DNA from: Candidatus Hodarchaeota archaeon | GTDB lineage: Archaea; Asgardarchaeota; Heimdallarchaeia; Hodarchaeales; Hodarchaeaceae | Assembly (NCBI GenBank): GCA_016840285.1 | Contig: JAEOSR010000138.1 | Span: 1-63,380, forward strand | DNA length: 63,380 nt | Reading direction: 5' to 3' | Shown here: one piece after another, positions 18,743-27,783 of the stretch | Layout: every line of letters starts with the position of its first letter | How positions within the stretch are numbered: the stretch's first letter is position 1 | Made by a program: the position numbers and the translations under genes | The notes under the pieces: model-generated | Seen by the model: the letters and a program-made list of their open reading frames with translations, nothing else | What the model was told of the DNA's origin: nothing | Databases searched by the model: none

Positions 18743-20062
18743 TTGACTCAATCATCTGAACCCAAAAAAGGCAAGAAAGACAAGAAAAAGAAAAAAGAAA
18801 AGCCAAAAGGTCCAAAGAGAACTTTCGGAGATAATATGCGTCAATTGAAGTTCAATTTAACAACTATTAGGGCAAATTTCAAGCTTGTTTTTCGACTTGT
18901 CTGGCGAGAAATAAAATATTATATCCCGCTTCAAGATTTATTTCTTCTTTTCTTCTGGATCGGCATTATCATTGGACTTCTCCTTATTCTTGTAATTTGG
19001 GGTATTCCCCTTGTCTTTGGGCTTATTCCTGGAGATCCTTGGCTTGCATGGGTAGGATCTGACTGGGGAAGGGATTATACAGCTCAAGAACTTGCAGCTA
19101 AACCCTTTATAAAAGGATTGCATATTGCTCTACTTACTGGAATTTTGAGTGAAAACACCGTTCGATACGGTGCTGGTATCATTGGAACTATTACAATACT
19201 CGTTCGAGCGATGATTAAATCGCCTATCGCGAAGTATCGAGACAAAGTCAATACAAGGAAAGGTGTGACTTATGTCTTTGGAACTTCTAGCTCAGCAGAA
19301 CAATTTCTACATGAGATGATTTCGCAATTTGGTTATGAAGAAAGAGTTTCGTTAATTGCAGACGTTGATTTGCTTTGGATACGTAGTTTAATGGGAATCG
19401 ACATTTATGTTGTTGAGAATCAGTTGGAATTTGCAAAACCAAATCTATATGATATTATTGGGTTTAAAAACGCCAGTCGTGTCATGATCCTTACTGAAAG
19501 TATAGAGTTGAACCAGAATATTTTAACAAATATCAGACGTGTTCGTCCTGATGTTGAAATCATCCTGCTTTCGCAATATGCTCCCGCTTTCGTCTTTAGC
19601 GATCTTGTTCAGGATGAAAATCTTATAATCATAGAGGATTTAGATGCTACTATCCAAGGATTAGTTCACTCACTCAGTTTGGATTTTGATTACCCACCGA
19701 CAGTCGAGATAGATGTCCCACGAACTTATATTGGCTCTACTGGAGTAGCTATGAGTTCGGATCTTTTTAAGCAAGTAGTTTTACTCATCCGTCGAGGAGA
19801 GGAACTTTTGTCTCCAGGAGAAGAAATGAAACTTGGGGATCGTGTAATTATTTATTTCTTTTCTAATTACTACATGAAACTCACTAATCGAGTTGTCACT
19901 GAGTTACCACTGCTTCCTAAAAAGAAGAAGGAAAAGAAAAAAGAAAAAAGAAAAAAAGTAGAGACCCCAGAGGAGGAAATCGTGATACCTACTGTCGACA
20001 TACCAGTAGTTAAGGACAAGGTGACTTATGATTCACTAACCCCTGACGAGGAGGTGGATTAA
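18743..20062 (+). CDS. Membrane protein with RCK/TrkA-N-like domain (ion channel-like)
   Basis: The order is a Lys-rich cytoplasmic tail (to about residue 30), a strong membrane segment around LFFWIGIIIGLLLILVIWG, a loop, a second segment near YGAGIIGTITILV, then a Rossmann RCK domain starting GVTYVFGTSSSAEQFL and a TrkA-C-like portion (VAMSSDLFKQVVLLIRRGEE...LGDRVIIYF). No TVGYG selectivity filter is present, so potassium conduction is not proven. The nucleotide loop is GTSSSA in place of GxGxxG. The tail is again Lys/Glu-rich. The start is TTG at 18743: an in-frame stop lies at 18740 and GGTGA at 18732-18736 is well placed. It directly abuts a paralogous gene. Confidence 0.75.
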   Translation: MTQSSEPKKGKKDKKKKKEKPKGPKRTFGDNMRQLKFNLTTIRANFKLVFRLVWREIKYYIPLQDLFLLFFWIGIIIGLLLILVIWGIPLVFGLIPGDPWLAWVGSDWGRDYTAQELAAKPFIKGLHIALLTGILSENTVRYGAGIIGTITILVRAMIKSPIAKYRDKVNTRKGVTYVFGTSSSAEQFLHEMISQFGYEERVSLIADVDLLWIRSLMGIDIYVVENQLEFAKPNLYDIIGFKNASRVMILTESIELNQNILTNIRRVRPDVEIILLSQYAPAFVFSDLVQDENLIIIEDLDATIQGLVHSLSLDFDYPPTVEIDVPRTYIGSTGVAMSSDLFKQVVLLIRRGEELLSPGEEMKLGDRVIIYFFSNYYMKLTNRVVTELPLLPKKKKEKKKEKRKKVETPEEEIVIPTVDIPVVKDKVTYDSLTPDEEVD

Positions 20063-20773
20063 ATGGCATTCTTTAGACGAAGACGAGTTAGAAAATTTGC
20101 AGAAAAAGCTGTAGAACAACAGAATGATATTTTTGTTTTTGGTAGCAATATCTTTGCTGAAGCTTTCATTGACCGATTAATCCAGATTGGGGCTCACAGT
20201 AAAGTAGCCCTAATTTCAGATAAAAAATTAGCTTGGATAGAGGAAGTTAAAGAAGAGATAAATGTCCTATACGAGGAACAGAAAGAGGAGTATGCTAAGA
20301 GAAACCTATATGAAAACATAGGTTTTCAGAACGCAGAAAAAGTCATAATTCTTCATGATGATCCTGTTGTAATTCAGAATATCATGGCTTTTATTTCAAA
20401 TGATGACTTAAAAGTTATTCTGTTAAAACAATTCGCTCCTCCTTTTGTACAATATCTATCTGGGCAAAAACAAGGTCAAATCATCATAGTTGATAATTTA
20501 AATCAAATTGTCAATGAATTATATAAACAGATGAACCTTCCATTAGTCAAACCACCAGTTATTTCCATTCCTGTTCCTAAAAGTAGAATAAACAAGCCTG
20601 TTGACGACATTCATATACCAGGTGTTCGGGTTCTAAATATTTTGAGAGAAGATTCCAAAGAAAGAATTTTCCCACTTGATCAGCCCACACAAGAGAATGA
20701 TCGTCTATTATTATATCTTGAGGATTCTGAGAATTCGTTGAAAAACTTGGTCGACTATCTTACGCAATTTTAA
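20063..20773 (+). CDS. Soluble RCK/TrkA-like protein, paralogue of the preceding gene
   Basis: The ATG follows the upstream TAA with no gap, behind a GAGGAGGTGG ribosome site. The 236-residue protein has no membrane segment. It repeats landmarks of its neighbour: DIFVFGSNIFAEAFIDRL for the nucleotide strand, LYENIGFQNAEKVIILHDD matching LYDIIGFKNASRVMILTES, and VILLKQFAPPFVQYL matching IILLSQYAPAFVFSDL. The C-terminus looks like a TrkA-C module (RVLNILREDS...ENDRLLLYLED). It is likely a cytosolic gating subunit that pairs with the membrane-bound paralogue. The ligand, possibly a nucleotide, is unknown. Confidence 0.75.
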   Translation: MAFFRRRRVRKFAEKAVEQQNDIFVFGSNIFAEAFIDRLIQIGAHSKVALISDKKLAWIEEVKEEINVLYEEQKEEYAKRNLYENIGFQNAEKVIILHDDPVVIQNIMAFISNDDLKVILLKQFAPPFVQYLSGQKQGQIIIVDNLNQIVNELYKQMNLPLVKPPVISIPVPKSRINKPVDDIHIPGVRVLNILREDSKERIFPLDQPTQENDRLLLYLEDSENSLKNLVDYLTQF

Positions 20774-20779
20774 AGGAAC

Positions 20780-21436
20780 TCACCTAGAACAAACCTCATA
20801 ACAAATAAGCGTTTCATTTTCTATCTTTCTTTGTGAAATAATCCGAAAAATAAAAATCTCAGTGAAATCTCTCTCTAATGATTCGTTTTCATTAAAAGCA
20901 GAGGAGAGAAAAAAAGCTTTTCCGAAGGAGAATTTTGTAATCTCTTTAAGAAACTCATGAATTACTATTATGCCCTTGGGACCCCCTGCCCAACTTTTTT
21001 CTAAGAATCCTTTCCTCATCTCGTTAAGACTTGTTCTTACATATGGAGGGTTAAAAAATATGATATCAGGGGAAAATTTTAATGGATTAAAGGATCGAAG
21101 AAGATCCATACACACAATATCATATTGATTATGGGGAAGATGATCATTCATGTTTTTGAAACATAATATAGAAGATTGGGGAGAGAGATCTGTTCCTATG
21201 AAGTTTATCATTGGATATTTTTTAGCTAATACAATGGAAATGAACCCACTACCTACTCCCACCTCACACACTAGCATTGAACGTGTACGATTCAATATTT
21301 CCCGTTGTAACTGAGCTTCTAGGATATCAGCTAGAAACCAAGTATCTTCTTGAGGGGAATAAACATCTGGGTTTTTATCTAACTTTAAGTTAGGAAAAAC
21401 CATGGTTGACGATCCTAGATATCCTTTAGCAAACAC
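20780..21436 (-). CDS. HEMK2/Mtq2-type class I methyltransferase (release-factor glutamine methyltransferase-like)
   Basis: An N-terminal VYSPQEDTWFLADIL matches the YxPxEDTxLL signature of the HEMK2/N6AMT1/Mtq2 group, followed by the SAM loop CEVGVGSGFISIVLA, GTDLSP and the catalytic FFNPPYV (NPPY). In eukaryotes and archaea these enzymes methylate the Gln of the GGQ motif in release factor aRF1/eRF1, usually with a Trm112-type partner, which is not visible here. The GTG at 21436 follows the upstream stop with no gap. ATG 21403 is an alternative and gives a more typical N-terminus. The pair with the 963-residue gene is probably one transcript. Confidence 0.85.
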   Translation of the reverse strand: MFAKGYLGSSTMVFPNLKLDKNPDVYSPQEDTWFLADILEAQLQREILNRTRSMLVCEVGVGSGFISIVLAKKYPMINFIGTDLSPQSSILCFKNMNDHLPHNQYDIVCMDLLRSFNPLKFSPDIIFFNPPYVRTSLNEMRKGFLEKSWAGGPKGIIVIHEFLKEITKFSFGKAFFLSSAFNENESLERDFTEIFIFRIISQRKIENETLICYEVCSR

Positions 21437-24328
21437 TTAATTCGACACAATAGCTTTCTCGATCTCTTCTAAAATCTCTTCCAAGGAATCTTTTACACGT
21501 ACTGAGTAAAATCCACTTGAATATCTTAATAAGTTCATGTAAAAAGAATTAGAATTTAGAAGGGAGCGCCAACTTAACAGCAATAAAACCTTGCGTAGCG
21601 TCCATTCTTTTTTCTTCCAAACCTTTGTTAATTTACCATAATCACACCCAAAGTCTGGAATGACACCTGAAACATGGAAAAATGATATGTCATCTCGTTC
21701 CTCGGATTCAACAGCAATTCTTGACCCTAATATACCACGTAGGGAATTCATTGCATCAACACTTGAAAGAACTCCCATTTCTATGGTTGGTACTGGTTTC
21801 TTGTCCCTTTCGATAAAGAAGATGTCAAGATCTGTTTTAATATACTCTCTATCAATTATTCTTCCTGTCTCTTTAAAGATCCTTTTGATTACATCCTTAC
21901 TATGATTTTCTAAAACTTCTGTGTAGCTCCGATAAATATCCTGATTAGGATTTGATTTCAGGACTTCTATCGCTTCTTTCAGAAATGGATAGGATTTTTT
22001 GTGAACTAATGCATTGGAGATTTCTAATCGAAGATTTGTTGGTAAAGATCTGTTCTTGGAACTAAAATAGTACGCTCCAAGGTTTTCCCAAGAGATAAGT
22101 TCTTCTTTTGTAATAATTTGATTGATGGAACCTTGGATTTTTTTAATTATAGGGGAGGGATCTTGTAGTATCTTTTTGTCACCTTTTACAAGTGCCTTCC
22201 TGTCAATATTAAGGAAGGGACATGCCTGAGAATATTGTTTAGAAAAATCTTTGTCAAACTTGTTGATACTTTTCTCAACGTTTGCTGGAAGAGCTGAATA
22301 ACTCTTATTAATAGAATCACTTGTTTTATGGAGAAGTTTCTGAAAATTGTCTTGGAGTTTTGAAATGAAACCACGATTTGAGAGAATTGATGCAAACTTC
22401 TTTTCAGCAATTTTTCCATCAACAAATTCTAGGGCAGCATTCTTTGCCCCATCCAAATCTGGTTGAATTTTTTCAACTAATTTTGTATATTCATCTTGTG
22501 TTTTTTGTAGGATATGTTCAACAGATTTAACAGGTTTAGTTGAAAATGAAAGTAATTTTAACTCATTAAGTTCTAGTACATAACCCTTAGAGATATCAAT
22601 GGGATTTCGAGACAGATACTTGTTAATATCATTAATTAGCTTTCCAAAAGCATCGTTAAACTCATCTAATCGTCGTTCTACCAACTGATGTTCTTTCTGG
22701 AGATGATTGGTGTTTGCTTCAATGAAAGCTGCAATCATTGACTGAACATCGATTTTTATACCGTCTACTCCATCCTTAAATGCTTCTGGTTCTGGAAAGA
22801 CCAAATTAAAGTCTAACCGCGATCGGACTGTTTCTAAATAAGAATATATTGAAAAAATTGCAAAAGCATAATGGATTTGAATGCTGAATTCAAGAAAGAG
22901 CTTTGAAGTATGATTGAGATAATTATCTGGATTTTCTTCGCCTAGAGCAACTTGAGAAACAAGCGAATTAATCCCAAAACTCAATGAAGAGAACAAGGCT
23001 CTATAGAAGGGGAGAATATCGGTTGCTTTCTTTACTTGAAAAGAAAGGGGGTCAAGCTTTGTGATCTTATATTTCGTTATCATTTTTTGAACTGTTGAAA
23101 AGTGAGAGTCAGGGATCTGACCTTGTAATACTGGAAGAACATCCGTTACATCAATTTTAGTCTCCATTGTCACTATTCTAAAAAGAATTTGTATGTATTT
23201 CCATGCTGTGAGGGTTAAACCAGCTGTAAATTGATCACAAAAGTTTCGGATGTAAGGGATAACCAAATCTTCCTCTGTTTTGTAATTCTTTAGCATATCA
23301 ACCCCAATACGAGATAATGTGCCTGCTACATCGTATTCTTCATTTATTTTAGAAGTAAGGTTCTCTATTGTGTTTATAAATCCATTAATTGCTGGATCGA
23401 CAAGAAAAAGTAGGGGAAATTCACGTCGGAATTTCTTGAAAATCTCATCTTCAAGTCGGGCATGAAGATTTGCCTTAGTGACTTCATTCAGAGCGAAGTC
23501 TGCAAGAACCTCTTGTAGGTCGTTTTTCTCAAAATCTTCTATTATTTCTTTAAGCCCTTCTTCAACCTTATTCTGTTTCTGAATATTATCTATTTCAGAC
23601 TGCATATGTTTCAAAAAATCTTTTTGAACTGAGTCAACTTTAGGGAATGTTACTAATGCATGAGGATGTTCACTTACCAAAAATTCAAGCATATCCTTTG
23701 ATAATTCTGCTATTAGATCTTTTCTTTCATTTTGTACTCTGGTATGGAGATCGGTATACTTTCCTTTAAATTCAGAGATTTTCACTAAGGTTGTTGAGTA
23801 CTCATAATCATTGATTGATTTCAAGGCAACTTGACCGAGAGCTGAAAAAAACATGTCTTTATTCATGGGGATCGATTTACGTTTTCGTGCTTTCTTGATA
23901 CTATCAAGGAATAAATCTAAAACATCATTAACTCCCAATGCCCTAAATTCTCTCATCGTACGCTCATAGACCTCAGTCTGTATTGTATCCTCCGCAAATA
24001 TGGTAACTAATTCTTCATAATATTCAACTAAATCTGGAGCTACAACAAGATTGTCTCGAGAAATCAATAAGAATTGACCAACTAGTTCCCCTGTTTCGTT
24101 TTTAACAAGAAATCTGCCAGTTCTATTACTGTGACTCCCACCCACAAATCGTTCACTATCGCCTCCAATCTCTCCACCAAGCATTGTTTGGACAGCAGTT
24201 AACCCACCTGTATAGACCTGCTCATCAAGATCAGTCCTTAGACCTGGCTGTCCTAAACTTATTAAGCTCAAACCTGAAACTGAAGCTAGACTAACCCAAA
24301 CTACAGGAGTAAAATCGTAATCGGTCAT
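21437..24328 (-). CDS. 963-residue helical protein with longin/roadblock-like N-terminus
   Basis: No named family is recognised. The first 130 residues fit a profilin-like fold as in longin or roadblock proteins: strand VVWVSLASVSGLSLISLG, helix GGLTAVQTMLGGEIGG, strands FLVKNETGELVGQFLLI, then a helix region DLVEYYEELVTIFAED. The remaining 830 residues are almost wholly alpha-helical and acidic/lysine-rich with several coiled-coil stretches and no Cys clusters or membrane segments. Longin and roadblock domains serve small GTPases in eukaryotes, and two Ras-like GTPases lie within 25 kb, so a role as a GTPase regulator or membrane-trafficking-like scaffold is a reasonable guess only. Confidence 0.7.
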   Translation of the reverse strand: MTDYDFTPVVWVSLASVSGLSLISLGQPGLRTDLDEQVYTGGLTAVQTMLGGEIGGDSERFVGGSHSNRTGRFLVKNETGELVGQFLLISRDNLVVAPDLVEYYEELVTIFAEDTIQTEVYERTMREFRALGVNDVLDLFLDSIKKARKRKSIPMNKDMFFSALGQVALKSINDYEYSTTLVKISEFKGKYTDLHTRVQNERKDLIAELSKDMLEFLVSEHPHALVTFPKVDSVQKDFLKHMQSEIDNIQKQNKVEEGLKEIIEDFEKNDLQEVLADFALNEVTKANLHARLEDEIFKKFRREFPLLFLVDPAINGFINTIENLTSKINEEYDVAGTLSRIGVDMLKNYKTEEDLVIPYIRNFCDQFTAGLTLTAWKYIQILFRIVTMETKIDVTDVLPVLQGQIPDSHFSTVQKMITKYKITKLDPLSFQVKKATDILPFYRALFSSLSFGINSLVSQVALGEENPDNYLNHTSKLFLEFSIQIHYAFAIFSIYSYLETVRSRLDFNLVFPEPEAFKDGVDGIKIDVQSMIAAFIEANTNHLQKEHQLVERRLDEFNDAFGKLINDINKYLSRNPIDISKGYVLELNELKLLSFSTKPVKSVEHILQKTQDEYTKLVEKIQPDLDGAKNAALEFVDGKIAEKKFASILSNRGFISKLQDNFQKLLHKTSDSINKSYSALPANVEKSINKFDKDFSKQYSQACPFLNIDRKALVKGDKKILQDPSPIIKKIQGSINQIITKEELISWENLGAYYFSSKNRSLPTNLRLEISNALVHKKSYPFLKEAIEVLKSNPNQDIYRSYTEVLENHSKDVIKRIFKETGRIIDREYIKTDLDIFFIERDKKPVPTIEMGVLSSVDAMNSLRGILGSRIAVESEERDDISFFHVSGVIPDFGCDYGKLTKVWKKKEWTLRKVLLLLSWRSLLNSNSFYMNLLRYSSGFYSVRVKDSLEEILEEIEKAIVSN

Positions 24329-24494
24329 TGTGAAAAGCTCCTCGCGCTCTGCTCAAAGCGTTTAATTATATACAATTATAAAGGATGCACAAATTATACT
24401 ATTATAAATTTAACCTTAATTGAACTAGAAATTCGATAATGAGTAATCAAATTACTGAAATCTTAAAGATAGCTGCAATGAAGGCCATAATACT

Positions 24495-24896
24495 TTGTTT
24501 CGGAAAAGATTGCGTGAATTATTAAAAATGATGGGTGTTGGAGAAATAGATGACGAAATGCTCGATTCATTACAACGTCAGCTATTTCAGTTTCTAGAAT
24601 TTGATGATTCTGCTTTGACGGGGGGTATTACATTTAAGGCTGGTAGCATTTTAACGACTGTTCAAGTGCATAATTATCAGGAAATTCGGAATCAATTACA
24701 TCGAAGTTATGAGGCTGGCGAACAACCAGAAAAAATGAATCTCCGCTTGATAATAACAAGTCTTTGCCTTTATTTAAAAGAAAACAATAAATGTCAGGTA
24801 ACTGATGACATTTGTCCATTTCAAGCAGAATCAGAGTGGTGGAAATGTGAAATTGTCCAAGCATCTTGTCAAGGCAACAACGAAGAATGGAAATAG
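24495..24896 (+). CDS. Hypothetical protein
   Basis: A 133-residue protein of unknown family. It is helical and acidic at first (GVGEIDDEMLDSLQRQLFQFLEF), then has alternating strands and helices (GITFKAGSILTTVQVHNYQEI) and ends with four Cys residues (C in LCLYLK, CQVTDDIC, CEIVQASC). The track start is TTG 24495. ATG 24528 (MMGVGEIDDE) is a plausible alternative. A short overlapping frame upstream, MSNQITEILKIAAMKAIIL..., stops at about the same place and might be a misread start region. Nothing around it assigns a function. Confidence 0.5.
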   Translation: MFRKRLRELLKMMGVGEIDDEMLDSLQRQLFQFLEFDDSALTGGITFKAGSILTTVQVHNYQEIRNQLHRSYEAGEQPEKMNLRLIITSLCLYLKENNKCQVTDDICPFQAESEWWKCEIVQASCQGNNEEWK

Positions 24897-24965
24897 ATCG
24901 TGTGATAGTCCTTCAACCGCTTGATTAGAATTAGGAGATTTTAATACTAAAGGTGTTCCTGTAGC

Positions 24966-25517
24966 TTATTCTTGTTTACTAGAAGAATCAATAATAATCT
25001 GAATAATATTTTGCATGAGAAGAGATTTTCCAATATTTTCTCGAACAGAAACGGGGTATATAGCTAAATCATGTGATTTAACCCAATTTTTTAATATGTT
25101 GGGAATTTCACTTTTTTCATTCTCGAACTTATTACCCACAAGTAGAATTTGTGTAGGAGAGAGATGGTTACAAACTGTGCTATATAATTGTTGAATTTTC
25201 AGTTGAGAATCCTTGTTTTTATAGTCAAAAATGAGAATAGCAATAGAAGCAGCCTTTAAAAAAGAAGAAATCGCTTTAAAATAGACATCATTGCCTGAAA
25301 CATCGCAAAGCTGTAAAAAAAAACGATTATCACCAAGAATGGTATCTACATTGTGGAATCTTACTCCAATGGAAGGTTGATATTCCTCTGAAAATGGAAG
25401 ATCAAGAATCCAGTGAATTACCGAAGTTTTTCCCACTTCTGGATTTCCAAGAATAACTACTCTAAAATAGTCTGCTAATGCCACCTCTGACGAAGATGAA
25501 CTCATTGAAAACACCAT
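24966..25517 (-). CDS. Ras-like small GTPase with degenerate G4 motif
   Basis: G1 is GNPEVGKTS, the switch-I region has PSIGVRF, and G3 is CDVSGND (Asp instead of the Gln that helps hydrolysis). The guanine-specificity motif G4 is GNKFE where NKxD is expected, and G5 is weak (VSVREN). The fold and length (183 residues) fit Ras/Rab. The changed G3 and G4 suggest slow hydrolysis or altered nucleotide choice. The gene begins six bases after the stop of the 324-residue zinc-ribbon protein, so the pair is an operon. The likely start is the ATG opening MSSSSSEVALADYF or the one four codons earlier. Confidence 0.87.
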   Translation of the reverse strand: MVFSMSSSSSEVALADYFRVVILGNPEVGKTSVIHWILDLPFSEEYQPSIGVRFHNVDTILGDNRFFLQLCDVSGNDVYFKAISSFLKAASIAILIFDYKNKDSQLKIQQLYSTVCNHLSPTQILLVGNKFENEKSEIPNILKNWVKSHDLAIYPVSVRENIGKSLLMQNIIQIIIDSSSKQE

Positions 25518-25522
25518 ATATG

Positions 25523-26497
25523 TTAAAGTCGAATATTTTCGAAGATGATTTCAGGACGATCTTCAATGGTCTTTTCTTTCCAGAGCTCGAATGGGATCGA
25601 TCTTGTTTCACCATTACCTCTTACAATAATTCCTCGATACTTCCGCATTATTTGCAATGCAACCCAGGAAAACCCCTGACCAACAATACAGATTTTAGAT
25701 AGTCCTTTAAACTCTGGTAAATCCTGATTTAATAAAGGGCCTACGATTTTTTCGATATCTTTTGAATCAACAGTTCCCTGGACACAGAACACCCAGATTC
25801 GCATACCCTGTCCGTCATAAGCTATTAAATCGTATGGTCCTGATTCCACTAGAGAACGAGAAGGTTGGATGAACACGATATCCGCAATATTGTTCGAGAA
25901 AACGGAAAAACGTAATGGTAAACCTTCAGGATCACGACCAATTAAAACAGAATGAAGAATCTCTATAAATTTCGGTGAAACACTCGCAAGGGTCAGGAGA
26001 ATCGCCTCATTATCACCAGAAAGATTTGATAGAACATTTTCCCCGATACCGAAATCTTGGGCGAAGTTGCTAATAACTTGAGGTGTAAGACCAGTAATTC
26101 GAGTCATTTCTGTGATGAGAGATTGGTGAAAAGCACTGGTTGTTTTAGTGTCATACAGCATAGAAAGGGTCTCAACAGGTCCGCCAGCTTTTCTTTGCGC
26201 AAGTGTTGGTCTGAACTTTCTACTTCTACTTAATTTGCGGTTATCCATTAAGAAACGAGCTTTCTCTAAAGCAATTTCTTCGAGAGATTGTGTTATCAAG
26301 GTTGTACTACAATCTACACAGGAATATTGGACTTTATTTGATGAAAATTGGCGTACAACGCCTATTTCACAAAAAAAGGCGGATCTACAATGAGGACAGA
26401 AATGAGCCATGAATGAATCGTTTTCTTCGTTGAGATCCCGACTAGGTCCCCCTTCTAACACGCAGGGCCGACAATTACTATCACAGTGCATTTTCAA
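25523..26497 (-). CDS. Zinc-ribbon protein of unknown function, operon with a small GTPase
   Basis: The N-terminus has many Cys: CDSNCRPC, then FCPHCRSAFFCEIG with a second pair CVDCSTTL about 25 residues on, a zinc ribbon. A long middle region is helical. The C-terminal part reads GPYDLIAYDGQGMRIWVFCVQG then DLPEFKGLSKICIVGQGFSW, a strand-helix-strand arrangement that faintly recalls restriction-endonuclease-like folds (D...x-V-x-x-Q), without a clear D-ExK triad. I cannot name it. The tight link to the GTPase 25517-24966 suggests an effector or regulator of that switch. Confidence 0.65.
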   Translation of the reverse strand: MKMHCDSNCRPCVLEGGPSRDLNEENDSFMAHFCPHCRSAFFCEIGVVRQFSSNKVQYSCVDCSTTLITQSLEEIALEKARFLMDNRKLSRSRKFRPTLAQRKAGGPVETLSMLYDTKTTSAFHQSLITEMTRITGLTPQVISNFAQDFGIGENVLSNLSGDNEAILLTLASVSPKFIEILHSVLIGRDPEGLPLRFSVFSNNIADIVFIQPSRSLVESGPYDLIAYDGQGMRIWVFCVQGTVDSKDIEKIVGPLLNQDLPEFKGLSKICIVGQGFSWVALQIMRKYRGIIVRGNGETRSIPFELWKEKTIEDRPEIIFENIRL

Positions 26498-26907
26498 GAA
26501 TCAATACCTCATATTTTCCCTTCTTCGACATGGATATCTGTTATTATCAAAAGTTCGTAATCACTTACTAGGCTCTATTTCAAGAATTTAAAAGGAATTC
26601 CAAATAACATCAGTTATTCATCTTAAAAAAGCTTTCTTTGAGTTTATGAAGTAAAACCTTAAGTAGTGGCTAGACTCAAATTTCGACTAATTTACTCAAT
26701 TTTTTTTAGCTAAATATGGAACAGATGCTTTAAATATAACAGCTTTTAATGTTCTATTAATGATTTTTATCATTGAGTCAATAAGGTAAAATTGTACGTT
26801 ACATTTATCCAAAAATAATTATGAGGAGATTTTCGAATATTATTTCAAGTACTTGTCTAACTTCATTTATTCGTGAATTCTTCTTAGATTAAGGAGACCA
26901 TACCGAA
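26498..26907. other. 410-base intergenic region between divergent genes
   Basis: AT-rich. It contains a TATA-like CTTTAAATATA near 26728-26738 and the Shine-Dalgarno AAGGAGA at 26891-26897 for the PPC gene. A 23-codon frame starts at ATG 26821 but has no ribosome site or recognisable product. No RNA gene or repeat is apparent. Confidence 0.5.
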
Positions 26908-27339
26908 ATGAAATATCTTCGTCAAACTAATCAAGAAAGTTATCTTCTCCGCCTCTTTCGGGGAGAGGATATCCTCGAGTCCCTCCAAAAATTCTGCAAA
27001 CACCACAAAGTCATTGGTTCTGGCCGAATACAGGGGATCGGTGCAGTTTCTATTGCTAACATTGGTTTCTTTGATGGAATTAAGTATGTAACAAATTCAT
27101 TCTCGGAAAACCTTGAACTTCTATCTTTAACTGGCAATATTGCTCAAGATGAAATTGTTCACCTACACGGGGTTTTTGGGAGAGCTGATGGGTCTTGTGT
27201 TGGTGGGCATATCATGTCTGGTTGCATTGTGTCTGTTACTTGTGAAATCCAAATTTTAGTTTTGGATCCCCGAGTTACTCGGGAAGAAGACCCACATACA
27301 AAATTGAAACTATTAAAACTACCAAACGAAATTAAATAA
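26908..27339 (+). CDS. PPC domain (DUF296) DNA-binding-like protein
   Basis: The whole 143-residue protein is one PPC/DUF296 domain: YLLRLFRGEDILESLQKFC, GSGRIQGIGAVSIANIGFFD, LELLSLTGNIA, then EIVHLHGVFGRADGSCVGGH, which carries the conserved His cluster and GGH, and the final strand EIQILVLDP. Single-domain archaeal and bacterial members form trimers and may bind metal; in plants the domain is fused to AT-hooks. There is no AT-hook here, so DNA binding is not established. SD AAGGAGA lies ten bases upstream. It precedes ridA by about 25 bases and is probably co-transcribed. Confidence 0.9.
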   Translation: MKYLRQTNQESYLLRLFRGEDILESLQKFCKHHKVIGSGRIQGIGAVSIANIGFFDGIKYVTNSFSENLELLSLTGNIAQDEIVHLHGVFGRADGSCVGGHIMSGCIVSVTCEIQILVLDPRVTREEDPHTKLKLLKLPNEIK

Positions 27340-27364
27340 AAATACAAGGAAGAGATGAAACACT

Positions 27365-27724
27365 TTGAAAAGGGCTATTAAAGTAGGAAAAGTAGTAGGA
27401 CCTTACTCACCTGCAATTGAAACTTCCAGAAAAAAACAAATCTTTATTTCTGGACAAATTGCATCCAATTTAGATGCTGATATACAAACTCAAACGAGAG
27501 AAATAATCAATAAAATTGAAGCGATCCTTGGAGAAGCAGGGGCATTTTTAAGTGACATTGCAAAAACTACTATTTATTTAGCGGATATGAATGATTTTTC
27601 TGCAGTTAATGAAGAGTATGCGAAATTCTTTCCTTCTGATCCACCAGCTCGAGCAACAATCCAAGTAGCCGCTCTCCCATTAGGGGCTCGTATAGAGATT
27701 GAAGCAATTGCAGTCCGGGATTAA
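27365..27724 (+). CDS. ridA: RidA/YjgF/YER057c-family enamine deaminase
   Basis: A full-length 119-residue RidA protein. GPYSPAIE at the N-terminus, FISGQIA, and the C-terminal block PPARATIQVAALPLGARIEIE are diagnostic. The Arg in PPARAT is the residue that binds the substrate carboxylate, and IEIEA carries the conserved Glu. RidA trimers hydrolyse reactive 2-aminoacrylate and related imines made by PLP enzymes. The start is TTG at 27365 with GGAAGA upstream; a nearby ATG is out of frame. Confidence 0.95.
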   Translation: MKRAIKVGKVVGPYSPAIETSRKKQIFISGQIASNLDADIQTQTREIINKIEAILGEAGAFLSDIAKTTIYLADMNDFSAVNEEYAKFFPSDPPARATIQVAALPLGARIEIEAIAVRD

Positions 27725-27783
27725 GATAATGTTTTCATAGGGGATTCGTGAAGAAACTCCCAATATATTCACTAGTTGTTGGT

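Noticed and set aside
26821..26892. 23-codon leader peptide before the PPC gene
   Set aside because: It has no ribosome site, and its end overlaps the SD of the PPC gene by chance; the peptide MRRFSNIISSTCLTSFIREF shows no known leader pattern.
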